Assembly: GCF_035944375.1 (NCBI RefSeq) | Contig: NZ_DASZBE010000018.1 | DNA: 64,000 bases | Strand: one strand, 5' to 3' | Source: Allobosea sp035944375 | GTDB taxonomy: Bacteria; Pseudomonadota; Alphaproteobacteria; Rhizobiales; Beijerinckiaceae | In this document: positions 41,087 to 50,246 of the stretch, one piece after another | How positions within the stretch are numbered: the first letter of the stretch is position 1 | How the letters are laid out: every line of letters begins with the position of its first letter | Position numbers and translations under genes: made by a program | The notes under the pieces: model-generated | The model's database searches: none | What the model was told of the DNA's origin: nothing | What the model saw: the letters and a program-made list of their open reading frames with translations, nothing else

Positions 41087-42382
41087 TCACACCAGCCCGA
41101 CCGGCCGGCCCACCGCCTGGACCAGCAGGCGCGGGTCGCCGAAGAGGCGTTCCGCCACGCGCTTGACGTCGGCCAGCGTCACCGCGGCGAAGAGGCTGTT
41201 GCGTTCGCTGAGGAACTCCGGCTCGAAGCCGTTGACGGCGAGGCCGAGCAGTTCCGAGGCGATCTTCGGCGAGGTGTCGAAGCGCAGCGGATAGGAGCCG
41301 ATGATGTAGCGCTTGGCCTCCGCGACCTCGTGCTCGCTCGGCCCCTCACTCGCGAGCTTGGCCATCTCCTCGCGGATCACGCTCATGGATTCGGCGGCGC
41401 GCTCGTTCTTGGTCGCCGTCCCGCCGACCAGCATGGCGCCCTGGCGCAGCGGCAGCAGGCTGGAGGAGACGCCATAGGCGAGGCCGCGCTTCTCGCGCAC
41501 CTCCATGAACAGCCGCGAGGTGAAGGCCGAGCCGCCGAGAATGTGGTTGAGCACGCTGCCGGCGATGAAATCGGGGTCGTGCCGCATCAGGCCGGGGCCG
41601 ACGAAACGCAGCACGGTCTGCGGCACGTCGAGATCGATGGTGTGGGTCTGGCCGAGGCCCTGGATCGGCAGGGCTTCACCCCGCTGCGCGCGCGGCAGGC
41701 CTTCCGGCAGCGCACCGAAGATCTGGTCGAGCCGGCGGGCGAGTTCGTCCGCCGTGATGTCGCCGACGACGACCAGCTTCAGCCCGGCCCGCGCCAGCAG
41801 ATCGCGCGAGAGCGCCTTCAGCGCGGTCGCTTCGAGCCGCGAGACGCTGTCGACATCGCCCTTCTCGGGCCGGCCATAGGGGTGGCCGGGGAAAGCGGCG
41901 GCGTAGAGCGCGTTGCGGCAGAGGGTTTCGGGGTTCTGGGCCTGGCGCTGTAGGCCGGAGATGACCTGGCCCTTGACGCGCGCCACGGCGTCGTCATCGA
42001 AGCGCGGGGCGTTCAGCGCCAGCGCCAGCAGTTCGAAGGCCGTCTCGCGGTGGCTCGACAGCGTTTGCAGATGGCCATGGAAGTCGTCGCGGCGCGCATC
42101 GAAGCCAAGGCTGATGGCGTGGTCGGCGAGCTTGCCCTGGAAGGCCTCTGCGTCGAGATCGCCCGCGCCTTCGTCGAGCAGGCCGGAGACGAGATAGGCG
42201 CTGCCGGCGGCGTTCTCGGGATCGCGCGTCGCACCGCCGTCGAAGGCGAAGTCGACGGCGATCAGCGGCAGGCTGTGTTCCTCGACCAGCCAGGCCTCGA
42301 CGCCGGCGGACGAGCGGACCTTCCGGACCGGGACCGAGGGGCCGGCGAGGCTGGTGGCGGCTACTGGAATGGGAGCGTTCAT
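41087..42382 (-). CDS. M16-family peptidase subunit lacking the HxxEH motif
   Basis: A 431-residue protein of the pitrilysin/insulinase fold, non-catalytic type. The place where HxxEH should be reads GSAYLVSGLLDEGAG, so the zinc site is gone, while conserved C-terminal features (LGGSAFTSRLFMEVREKRGL) remain. Such partners pair with an active M16 subunit, here encoded immediately upstream (51 bp apart) in the same direction. A leader near the N-terminus is not obvious. Confidence 0.92.
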   Translation of the reverse strand: MNAPIPVAATSLAGPSVPVRKVRSSAGVEAWLVEEHSLPLIAVDFAFDGGATRDPENAAGSAYLVSGLLDEGAGDLDAEAFQGKLADHAISLGFDARRDDFHGHLQTLSSHRETAFELLALALNAPRFDDDAVARVKGQVISGLQRQAQNPETLCRNALYAAAFPGHPYGRPEKGDVDSVSRLEATALKALSRDLLARAGLKLVVVGDITADELARRLDQIFGALPEGLPRAQRGEALPIQGLGQTHTIDLDVPQTVLRFVGPGLMRHDPDFIAGSVLNHILGGSAFTSRLFMEVREKRGLAYGVSSSLLPLRQGAMLVGGTATKNERAAESMSVIREEMAKLASEGPSEHEVAEAKRYIIGSYPLRFDTSPKIASELLGLAVNGFEPEFLSERNSLFAAVTLADVKRVAERLFGDPRLLVQAVGRPVGLV

Positions 42383-42433
42383 GTCATGTCCTGGCTCGGG
42401 CCGGGCAGCGGCCCCGTGCGGAAGGAGGACGGA

Positions 42434-43741
42434 TCAGGCGGAAGGCAGCAGCAGGCCGGTGACGCCGCGGTCGGGCCGCAGATAGCGCCGCGCAGCCTCG
42501 AGCACGGCCTCGCGCGGGACGGCCTCGATGCGCGCCGGCCAGGCCAGCACGTCCTCCACCGTCTCGCCGACGGCCAGCGACGCACCGAAGATGCGGGCGA
42601 GCGAGGACTGGCTGTCGCGGGCGAAGATCGTCTCGGCGACGAGGCGGGTGCGGGCGCGGGCGAGTTCGAGTTCGCTCGGCCCCTCGCTGAGGAAGGCCGC
42701 GAGCGCGGCATCGAGGCCGGCTTCCAGCGCCCCCATCTCGACGCCCGGCCGCGGGCTGACCGAAAGCTGGAAGGCGGCGCGGTCGACCATCGAACCCATG
42801 AAGTAGGCGCTGGCACCAGCGGCCAGATCGGCCTCGACGCAGAGGCGGCGATAGAGCCGCGAGGTGGTGCCGCCGCCGAGGATCTCGGCCAGCAGCTCGA
42901 GCGCGAAGACCTCGCCGGCATCGCCGCTGAGATAGGTCGGCGTCAGCCAGCCGCGCCGCAGCGAGGGCTGCCGCACGCGCGGGTCGCTCAGCGAGACGCG
43001 TCGCGCCGCACGCGGATCGGGCTCGGCCGGGCGCTTGCGGACAGGGGCCTGGCCACGGGCGGGAATGGCGCCATAGGTTTCTTCCGCGAGGCGACGGACG
43101 GTGGCGGCGTCGGTGTCGCCGGCGACGACGAGGATCGCGTTCTCCGGCGTGTAGAAGCGCTGGTAATAGGCGAAGGCGTCGTCCCGGTTCAGGCCCTCGA
43201 TCTCGTGCTCCCAGCCGATGATCGGCGTGCCGTAGGGATGATGCACGAAGAGCGCGGCCGAGAACTCCTCGCCGAGCTGGGCGGCGGGGTCGGCGTCGAC
43301 GCGCATCTTGCGCTCTTCCAGCACGACGTCGCGCTCGGGGCCGACGACGCTCTCGTCGAAGGCCAGCCCGGTCATCCGGTCGGCCTCGTAGTCCATCATG
43401 GCGCGCAAATGTTCTTTCGGCACGCGCTGGAAATAGGCGGTGTAGTCGAAGGAGGTGAAGGCGTTCTCCTGGCCGCCGAGCCCGGCGACGATCTTGGAGA
43501 ACTCGCCCGCCGGCCATTTCGCCGTGCCCTTGAACATCAAATGCTCGAGGAAATGGGCGATGCCGGACTTGCCGGCCGGATCGTCAGCCGAGCCGTTGCG
43601 GTACCAGACCATGTGGGTGACGACGGGCGCGCGCCGGTCCGGCACCACCACGACGTCGAGACCATTGGCCAGGCGGAACGATTCCACCGGCTGTGCGGCC
43701 TTCAGCGGCTGCGCATGCATGTTCACCCGGGCCATCTCCAT
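42434..43741 (-). CDS. M16-family zinc peptidase (active subunit)
   Basis: A 435-residue processing-peptidase-like zinc protease. The inverted zinc motif is KSGIAHFLEHLMFKGT (His63, Glu66, His67 from the chosen start), with the third ligand Glu in the downstream ERDVVLEERKM region. The substrate-binding region LGGGTTSRLYRRL lies in the second half. Which ATG is used is uncertain: ATG 43741, or the start 21 bases later beginning MHAQPLK. It pairs with the non-catalytic partner downstream; genes for DUF3035, LspA and IleS precede it on the same strand. Confidence 0.93.
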   Translation of the reverse strand: MEMARVNMHAQPLKAAQPVESFRLANGLDVVVVPDRRAPVVTHMVWYRNGSADDPAGKSGIAHFLEHLMFKGTAKWPAGEFSKIVAGLGGQENAFTSFDYTAYFQRVPKEHLRAMMDYEADRMTGLAFDESVVGPERDVVLEERKMRVDADPAAQLGEEFSAALFVHHPYGTPIIGWEHEIEGLNRDDAFAYYQRFYTPENAILVVAGDTDAATVRRLAEETYGAIPARGQAPVRKRPAEPDPRAARRVSLSDPRVRQPSLRRGWLTPTYLSGDAGEVFALELLAEILGGGTTSRLYRRLCVEADLAAGASAYFMGSMVDRAAFQLSVSPRPGVEMGALEAGLDAALAAFLSEGPSELELARARTRLVAETIFARDSQSSLARIFGASLAVGETVEDVLAWPARIEAVPREAVLEAARRYLRPDRGVTGLLLPSA

Positions 43742-43906
43742 GATGCAGCGCGCATCGGCGCCGCGTGCAGCGGTCAATGAGGCGGCGCGGCCGTCAACCG
43801 GCGCACCCCCTCTTCCGGCACTTAGGCGCTGAAGGCGCGGAACGCCAGTGCGCAGGCGCAGTCCCAAAGCCGCAGCGTCGTGCGCTCACGGCTTCGGTAT
43901 CGCGCC

Positions 43907-44548
43907 TCACTGCATCGGGATCTGGCCGGTGAGGAATTCGCGCTGGCCGACCGCCTGACGATCCTCGACCGGGCCGCCCTGGCCGGGGCCGAGCGGCGCC
44001 GAACCGACGGGACGGCGATAGCCGACCGGCGGCTCGGCAAGCGTGCGGCGCGGCGGCTCGGAGCCATAGGTCAGCTGGTCGAGTGCGGTCTGGTTCTGGC
44101 GGCTGGCGAGTTCGCGGCCGACCCGGATCGGCGCGATCTGGTTGTTGTAGTTGTTGTGGTCCTCGGCGATCACCGGGCGGCCGGCATCGCGGGTCGTGCG
44201 GCCGCGGCGCAGCTCTTCCTGGCTCAGCATCGGGTTATTGCGCCAGTTCGGGTTGAACACCGGAACGCGCGAGGCCTCCGCCTCGGCGCGGCGGGCGGCG
44301 ACGTCGGGATCATTGGGCCAGGCGGCATTGCGGGTGCTCGCCGGCGCCTGCGGGCGCGGCAGGGTCGAATTCGGGGGCACGACCAGCGGCGGGCGCTGGC
44401 GGTACTCGATGTCGTCGCCCGGACGGCCGCCGATGACGCCTTCCATCAGGTTCTTGAAGAGCATGCCTTCCTGGGCCAGCGCCGGCTGGGCCGCCAGAAC
44501 GAGGCCTCCGGCCAGCAGCAGATGCGTCACGCGGATGCGATGCGCCAT
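43907..44548 (-). CDS. DUF3035-like secreted protein
   Basis: A 213-residue protein with a signal peptide (MAHRIRVTHLLLAGGLVLAA ... ALAQE). The mature start GMLFKNLMEGVIGGRPGDDI and then RPPLVVPPNSTLPRP match the DUF3035 family, whose members sit between lspA and the M16 genes in alphaproteobacteria and have been called BamF in outer-membrane assembly. Cys is missing at the expected lipobox, so it may be soluble in the periplasm. ATG 44548 has GAGGGAGG just upstream. The remainder is Pro/Arg/Asn-rich and probably extended. Confidence 0.75.
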   Translation of the reverse strand: MAHRIRVTHLLLAGGLVLAAQPALAQEGMLFKNLMEGVIGGRPGDDIEYRQRPPLVVPPNSTLPRPQAPASTRNAAWPNDPDVAARRAEAEASRVPVFNPNWRNNPMLSQEELRRGRTTRDAGRPVIAEDHNNYNNQIAPIRVGRELASRQNQTALDQLTYGSEPPRRTLAEPPVGYRRPVGSAPLGPGQGGPVEDRQAVGQREFLTGQIPMQ

Positions 44549-44623
44549 GTCAAACCTCCCTCGGGGATATTGCTTCCCCGTATCAAACCGCAAACGAACG
44601 GCAAAACGATGGCGGGGCCGGGT

Positions 44624-45106
44624 TCAGGCCGCATTTTCGGCCGCCGGCCGGAAGGACTCATACAGCAGCCCGACCACCCCGACAACGATGGCGGCATCGG
44701 CGACGTTGAAGATGTACCAGCTGAAGCTGCCCCAGTGCAGATGGACGAAGTCCACGACCGCCCCATAGACCGCGCGATCGAGCCCGTTGCCGAGCGCCCC
44801 GCCGACGATGAGGGCAAGGCTGGCGACCGTCAGCGGCCGCGGCTCGCGCCACATCCAGCGGCCGAGCCAGATCGCGGCTGCGATCGAGATGACGACGAGC
44901 CCCCAGCGGCCGATGTCGCTGTGCTGCTGGAACAGCCCGTAGGAAATGCCGCGGTTCCAGGCCAGCACGATGTCCATGAAGGGCAGGACGGCAAACGGGC
45001 CGGTCTCGGCCAGCCGCAGGCCGAAGAGCAGCCAGAGCTTCAGCGCCTGGTCGACGACGAAAACGACCAGGACGATGGCGAGACCGAGGCGGCGAACCGG
45101 CGTCAC
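44624..45106 (-). CDS. lspA: Signal peptidase II (prolipoprotein signal peptidase)
   Basis: Cleaves the signal peptide of lipoproteins in the inner membrane. The 160-residue protein has four helices and the catalytic aspartates Asp119 (AVYGAVVDFVHLHWGS) and Asp137 (YIFNVADAAIVVG), plus GGALGNGLDR. The start is GTG 45106, which overlaps the ileS stop (GTGA), so the two are coupled; a longer frame overlapping ileS is rejected. Confidence 0.95.
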   Translation of the reverse strand: MTPVRRLGLAIVLVVFVVDQALKLWLLFGLRLAETGPFAVLPFMDIVLAWNRGISYGLFQQHSDIGRWGLVVISIAAAIWLGRWMWREPRPLTVASLALIVGGALGNGLDRAVYGAVVDFVHLHWGSFSWYIFNVADAAIVVGVVGLLYESFRPAAENAA

Positions 45107-48087
45107 GCGGCGCCCCGGCCGAGTTCGCGCAGCGCCTTCGCGTCGCGCGGGGTGACGGTCGGATAGGCCGGATCGGCGGTCGCGGGGTCGAAATACCGCC
45201 AGGAGCGCGCGCATTTGACGCCGTCGGCGCGGTGCGGGACGACCGCGACGCCGGGAACGTCAGGCAGGCGGACGGCGTCCGTGGGCCCCTCCCCGCTCTC
45301 GACGCGGATGGCGGAGGTGATGCTGATCTCGGCGAGATCCGCCCCCGACAGGGCCGCGAGCAGATCCGGATCGGAGACGAAGACCTGCGGGGCGGCTTCC
45401 AGCGAGGAGCCGAGACGCTTGGCCGCGCGCTCCAGCTCGAGCGCGCCGGTGACGACGCGACGGACCTTGCGGATCTTGCCCCAGCGCTCGGCCAGCTCGG
45501 AATCGAGCCAGGCGGCCGGGGCCTGCGCGAAGAGCTCGAGATGGACGGACCCCTCCAGCGTCTTCTGCTCGGGATAACGCTCCAGCCAGGCTTCCTCGGC
45601 GGTGAAGACCAGGATTGGCGCGAGCCAGGTCGTCAGGCAGCGGAAGAGATGGTCGACGACGGTGAGCGCGCTCTTGCGGACATGGCTCGACAGCGGATCG
45701 CAATAGAGCGCGTCCTTGCGGACGTCGAAATAGAAGGCCGAGAGCTCGGTGTTCATGAACTGCGAGAGCAGCGTCACGACCTTCTTGTAGTCGTAGGTGC
45801 GGTAGGCCTCCTCGACCTGCGGGCCGATCTCGGCCAGCCGGTGCAGCATCAGCCGCTCCAGCTCCGGCATGGTCTGGATCTCGGCGACGCGGATGTCCTC
45901 GCTGAAATGGGCGAGCGTGCCGAGCATCCAGCGCATCGTGTTGCGCAGCTTGCGATAGGTCTCGACGAAGGTCTTGAGGATCTCCTTGCCGATGCGCAGA
46001 TCGTCGGAATAGTCGGCCGCCGCGACCCAGAGGCGCAGGATGTCGGCGCCTGAGTCCTTGATGATGTCCTGGGGCGCGGTGACGTTGCCCTTGGACTTCG
46101 ACATCTTCTCGCCCTTCTCGTCGAGGCAGAAGCCGTGCGTCAGCACGATGTCGTAGGGCGCCCGCCCGCGCGTGCCGCAGCTTTCGAGCAGCGAGGAGTG
46201 GAACCAGCCGCGATGCTGGTCCGAGCCCTCGAGATACATCACCCGGTCATTGCCGCCGTCGCCGCGACGCCTTGCGCGCAGATCGGCGCGCTTCTCCAGC
46301 GTGAAGGCATGGGTCGAGCCTGAATCGAACCAGACGTCGAGCACGTCGGTGACGCGCTCGTACTGCGCCGGGTCATAGCCGAAGGGCTTGAGGAAGCGGG
46401 CGCCGTCGGTGTCGGTGAACCAGGCGTCCGCCCCTTCCGCCTCGAAGGCCTCGGCGATGGCGGCGTTGACCCTGGCGTCGACCAGGATCTCCTTGGTTTC
46501 CTTCTCGACGAAGACGGTGATCGGCACGCCCCAGGCGCGCTGGCGCGAGACCACCCAGTCCGGGCGATTGGCGATCATGCCGTTGATGCGGTTTTCGCCG
46601 GCGGCGGGGACCCATTGGGTGTCCTTGATCGCGCCGAGCGCGACCTCGCGCAGGGTGCGGTTGCCCAGCGTGTCGACCGCCTTGTCCATCGCGATGAACC
46701 ATTGCGGCGTGTTGCGGAAGATGACCGGCTTCTTCGAGCGCCAGCTATGCGGATACTGGTGCTTGAGCCGCCCGCGCGCGACGAGGTTGCCGGACGCAGC
46801 GAGCGCCTTGATCACGACCTCGTTGGCGTTGCCCTTCTCGCCCTTGTCGGTGATGACCTGCGCGCCCTCGAAGCCCGGCGCGTCCCTGGTGAAGCGGCCA
46901 TCGGCGTCGACGGTGTAGGGGATGCGGGTTTCCACGCCCTTGAAGCGCGCCTGCGACATCCAGATGTCGAAGTCTTCCCGCCCATGGCCGGGCGCGGTGT
47001 GGACGAAGCCGGTGCCGGCCTCGTCGGTGACGTGGTCACCGTCGAGCAGGGGCACGGTAAAGCTGTACCCGTCTGCTAGTCCACCCATTTCGTGCAGTGG
47101 GTGACGGCACCCTAACCCATCGATCTCTTTTGCAGAGACATCACGGACTTTTTCAAAGGAATCGACCCGAGCAGCTTTCATCACATCGGCTGCTAGCTTG
47201 TTGGCGAGCAGATATGTCTGACCGGCGACGACCCAGTTGCCCTCTGGCGCAGAAGTTACCCTATACAGGCCATAGCTGATCCGATTTGAGTATGAGATCG
47301 CTCTATTGCCTGGGATCGTCCACGGAGTAGTGGTCCAGATAACGACCTTCGCAGCAAGCAGATCGGCAGCCATCTCAGAACCATCGCGCGAGGCGAACAG
47401 GACCGGAAACGCCACGAACACCGTGTCGCTGACGTGCTCCTCGTATTCGACCTCGGCCTCGGCGAGCGCGGTCTTCTCGACGACCGACCACATCACCGGC
47501 TTGGAGCCGCGATAGAGCTGGCCGGTCTCGGCGAATTTCATGATCTCGCGGGCGATCTGCGCCTCGGCCGGATAGGCCATGGTCAGGTAGGGATCGTCCC
47601 AGTCGCCCTCGACGCCGAGCCGCTTGAACTCCTCGCGCTGGACGGAGACCCAGTGCTCGGCGAAGGTGCGGCATTCCTTGCGGAACTCGACGACATCGAC
47701 GTCGTCCTTGTTCAGCCCCTTGGCGCGGTACTGCTCCTCGATCTTCCACTCGATCGGCAGGCCGTGGCAGTCCCAGCCCGGGACGTAGTTGGAATCGAAG
47801 CCCAGCATCTGCTGCGAGCGCGTGACGAGGTCCTTCAGGACCTTGTTGAGCGCATGGCCGATATGGATGTTGCCGTTGGCGTAGGGCGGGCCGTCATGCA
47901 GGACGAAGCGGTCGCGGCCTTTGCCGGCCTCGCGCAGCTTGCGGTAGAGGTCCATCTTCGCCCAGCGCGCGAGCAGCTCTGGCTCGCGCTGCGGGAGGCC
48001 TGCCCGCATCGGGAACTCGGTCTGGGGCAGGAACAGCGTCTGGGAATAGTCGGTCGCGTCGGTCTTCTCGGCGGTCTTGTCGGTCAT
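45103..48087 (-). CDS. ileS: Isoleucyl-tRNA synthetase
   Basis: Charges tRNA-Ile. The 994-residue class I synthetase shows PPYANGNIHIGHALNKVL (HIGH), the CP1 editing domain (WTTTPWTIPGNRAISYS, TGFVHTAPGHGREDF), KGEKMSKSKGNVTAPQD (KMSKS) and a C-terminal tRNA-binding domain ending with a Cys-containing zinc region (VKCARSWRYFD). Within it, bases about 47060-47390 (residues roughly 232-342, inside the editing domain) are much lower in G+C and use different codons, although the protein frame is intact. It sits between ribF and lspA as in most Gram-negatives. Confidence 0.97.
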   Translation of the reverse strand: MTDKTAEKTDATDYSQTLFLPQTEFPMRAGLPQREPELLARWAKMDLYRKLREAGKGRDRFVLHDGPPYANGNIHIGHALNKVLKDLVTRSQQMLGFDSNYVPGWDCHGLPIEWKIEEQYRAKGLNKDDVDVVEFRKECRTFAEHWVSVQREEFKRLGVEGDWDDPYLTMAYPAEAQIAREIMKFAETGQLYRGSKPVMWSVVEKTALAEAEVEYEEHVSDTVFVAFPVLFASRDGSEMAADLLAAKVVIWTTTPWTIPGNRAISYSNRISYGLYRVTSAPEGNWVVAGQTYLLANKLAADVMKAARVDSFEKVRDVSAKEIDGLGCRHPLHEMGGLADGYSFTVPLLDGDHVTDEAGTGFVHTAPGHGREDFDIWMSQARFKGVETRIPYTVDADGRFTRDAPGFEGAQVITDKGEKGNANEVVIKALAASGNLVARGRLKHQYPHSWRSKKPVIFRNTPQWFIAMDKAVDTLGNRTLREVALGAIKDTQWVPAAGENRINGMIANRPDWVVSRQRAWGVPITVFVEKETKEILVDARVNAAIAEAFEAEGADAWFTDTDGARFLKPFGYDPAQYERVTDVLDVWFDSGSTHAFTLEKRADLRARRRGDGGNDRVMYLEGSDQHRGWFHSSLLESCGTRGRAPYDIVLTHGFCLDEKGEKMSKSKGNVTAPQDIIKDSGADILRLWVAAADYSDDLRIGKEILKTFVETYRKLRNTMRWMLGTLAHFSEDIRVAEIQTMPELERLMLHRLAEIGPQVEEAYRTYDYKKVVTLLSQFMNTELSAFYFDVRKDALYCDPLSSHVRKSALTVVDHLFRCLTTWLAPILVFTAEEAWLERYPEQKTLEGSVHLELFAQAPAAWLDSELAERWGKIRKVRRVVTGALELERAAKRLGSSLEAAPQVFVSDPDLLAALSGADLAEISITSAIRVESGEGPTDAVRLPDVPGVAVVPHRADGVKCARSWRYFDPATADPAYPTVTPRDAKALRELGRGAA

Positions 48088-48313
48088 GGTCCGGCTCGGG
48101 CAAGGCGGGCTGGCCTGCCATCATCGTCTGGCGTGGCGCGCTCCGCTGGAAAACGGGAAGGAATGCGATGGTCACCCGGCCTGCGCGCACGCCCGCGCCT
48201 CTAGCGCAGGGCGGCAGCCGGGCCCGTAATTCGCCGGAGCGGGACGACGGGCCTATCGCGGAATATGCTCATGACCGGCTTCTAGATCAAAATGGCTGGC
48301 GCAGGAACCTCTT

Positions 48314-48414
48314 CGTCATCCTCGCCGACGCGAAGCGGGGCGCCGGGATCCATCATCGGGCGCGACAGTGCCCTGCGATGGATCCCGGGCCGATCTGCGG
48401 GCGCCCAGGATGAC
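48314..48414. repeat. Palindromic repeat 'GTCATCCT...AGGATGAC', copy 2
   Basis: In the 365-bp gap between ileS and ribF (48088-48452), which holds no recognisable gene. Layout and core (CCGGGATCCATCATCGGGC, GATGGATCCCGGG) match the copy at 35296-35403. The rest of the gap has no clear promoter or open frame of note. Possible role: mRNA stability or attenuation between ribF and ileS. Confidence 0.82.
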
Positions 48415-48452
48415 GGCGTGTTGGATGGTCGTTGCGCTCCGGCAAAGCCCCT

Positions 48453-49421
48453 TTAGGGAAGGAAGGGCGGCGTCGCGCCGAGGATGTCGCGGACTCGGGC
48501 GCTGTCGGCGTCCATCTGCGCGATCAGAGCCGGAAGCGAGTCGAACTTCGCCTCGCCGCGCAGCCAGGAGACGAAGGCGACATCGACCTGCTTGCCGTAG
48601 AGATCGCCGCTGAAATCAAAGACGAAGGTCTCCAGCCGCGGCGCGCCGTCGTCGAAGGTCGGCCGGCTGCCGAAGCTCGCGACACCGTCATGCCAGATTC
48701 CGGCGATCTTCATCCTGACGGCATAGATGCCGTATCTCAGCCGGCAGTCGCGGGGCAGGTGCAGATTGGCGGTCGGGTAACCGAGATCACGGCCGCGCTT
48801 GTCTCCATGGGCGACGAACCCGCGCACGAACCAGGGCCGGCCGAGGAAATCCGCGGCGCGGGCGACGTCGCCCTGCTCCAGCGCGGTGCGGATCAGGGTC
48901 GACGAGACGGGCTCCCCCCGCCAGGCGAAGGGCGGCACCACCACGACGGGGATGCCCTCGCCTTCGCAGCGCTCCTGTAGCAGTTCCGGCGAACCCGAGC
49001 GCCCCTGGCCGAAATGGAAATCATAGCCGCAGACGAGGCCGGCGGCGCCAAGTCGTCCGAGCAGGAGATCGTCGATGAAAGCCTCGGCCCCGATCGCGGC
49101 GATGTCGCGGTCGAAGGGCAGCACGAAGGTGAGCGGCAGGCCGAGCCCGCCCAGCAGTTCCGTCTTGACGGTCGGCGAGGTCAGCCGGAAGACCGGCTCC
49201 TCGGGCCTGAATACGCTGCGCGGATGGGGCTCGAAGGTCAGTGCAGCCGGCCGCCGTCCCAGCTGCTCAGAGAGATCCACCGCCTCGCGCGCCAATTCCG
49301 CATGGCCGCGATGGACGCCGTCGAAATTGCCGAGCGCCAGCACAGCACCACGCAACGCCGCGGGAACGGGCTTGGCGAGGTCGATCACGAAACTGGCATG
49401 CGTGTCGGCGGAGGAGGTCAT
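48453..49421 (-). CDS. ribF: Bifunctional riboflavin kinase / FAD synthetase
   Basis: Makes FMN from riboflavin, then FAD. The 322-residue protein has an N-terminal nucleotidyltransferase domain (LALGNFDGVHRGHAELAREA with HxGH-like motif, TFEPHPRSVF) and a C-terminal riboflavin kinase (DLGYPTANLHLP with the PTAN motif, ASFGSRPTFDDG, LETFVFDFSGDLYG). Start 49421. It is the first of the ribF-ileS-lspA order on this strand; no FMN riboswitch was seen. Confidence 0.96.
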   Translation of the reverse strand: MTSSADTHASFVIDLAKPVPAALRGAVLALGNFDGVHRGHAELAREAVDLSEQLGRRPAALTFEPHPRSVFRPEEPVFRLTSPTVKTELLGGLGLPLTFVLPFDRDIAAIGAEAFIDDLLLGRLGAAGLVCGYDFHFGQGRSGSPELLQERCEGEGIPVVVVPPFAWRGEPVSSTLIRTALEQGDVARAADFLGRPWFVRGFVAHGDKRGRDLGYPTANLHLPRDCRLRYGIYAVRMKIAGIWHDGVASFGSRPTFDDGAPRLETFVFDFSGDLYGKQVDVAFVSWLRGEAKFDSLPALIAQMDADSARVRDILGATPPFLP

Positions 49422-49533
49422 CGGCGGCGGGCGTCCCGTCGCCCGGGCACGGTGCCGGGCGCGACCGTCATTGTGCAGACGCGGCGAGGCGTCAAGCCGA
49501 CCGCGTCGAGGCGCAGCCGCCGACCGGGCCGGC

Positions 49534-49977
49534 TCAGTCTCGCGGGCGGGCCGGCGGCAGGGCGACCCAGGCCTCGCCCTCGAGCACCGCCTTGCCGTCG
49601 ACGAGGCATTCGCAGAACAGCCGCGCGCGGCGACGCTCCGCCACCAGTTCCATCACCTCGACGCGGGCCGTGACGACGTCGCCGATCTTGACGGGCGCCA
49701 GGAAGGTCAGCGTCTGCGACAGATAGACCGCGCCCGGCCCCGGCAGCCGCGTGCCGAGCAGGGCCGAGACGAGGCTCGCGGTGAGCATGCCATGGGCGAT
49801 GCGCTGGCCGAACTTGGTGTTGGCGGCGTAGCGATCGCAGAGATGGATCGGGTTCGCATCGCCCGAGAGATCGGCGAAGAGCGAGACGTCCCGCTCCATC
49901 ACCGTGCGCATGAGGCTCTGGCTCATGCCGATGGTCAGGTCCTCGAAGGCATGGACGGTGTAGAGGGCGCTGCTCAT
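49534..49977 (-). CDS. MaoC-like (R)-specific enoyl-CoA hydratase
   Basis: A 147-residue hot-dog-fold hydratase. The active-site motif is FADLSGDANPIHLCDRYA with the catalytic Asp40 and His45, followed by the conserved KFGQRIAHGMLTASLVS loop. This is the R-hydratase (PhaJ) pattern: hydrates trans-2-enoyl-CoA to (R)-3-hydroxyacyl-CoA, feeding PHA or special lipids. No neighbouring genes of that pathway confirm the substrate. It lies upstream of, and divergent from, the cheY-like gene. Confidence 0.88.
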   Translation of the reverse strand: MSSALYTVHAFEDLTIGMSQSLMRTVMERDVSLFADLSGDANPIHLCDRYAANTKFGQRIAHGMLTASLVSALLGTRLPGPGAVYLSQTLTFLAPVKIGDVVTARVEVMELVAERRRARLFCECLVDGKAVLEGEAWVALPPARPRD

Positions 49978-50246
49978 CGCTGGGGTGCCTCGGCTCCGGA
50001 CGCGGCCGTGCGGGCCTGCGGAAGGGGGTCGAAAATGCTGCCTCGAACCGTGTCACAGCAACGGCAGCCCGGCCATAGGACTTTGGTGGCTGCACGGCAG
50101 GGGAACGCTGACGCTACGTCGCTTGCGCATTGGATTAACGGCTTTGAAATACCGGAGCGTTATCCCTTGGAACCGATCACTGCCGCCGCGATTGAAGCGG
50201 CGTGGCGCGGCTTGCCGCGCCGTCACCGTTTGCTTGGAGCACCCTT

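Noticed and set aside
45107..45214. Longer LspA start overlapping ileS
   Set aside because: The extra 36 residues are charged and would precede the first membrane helix; the GTG that overlaps the ileS stop gives standard length.
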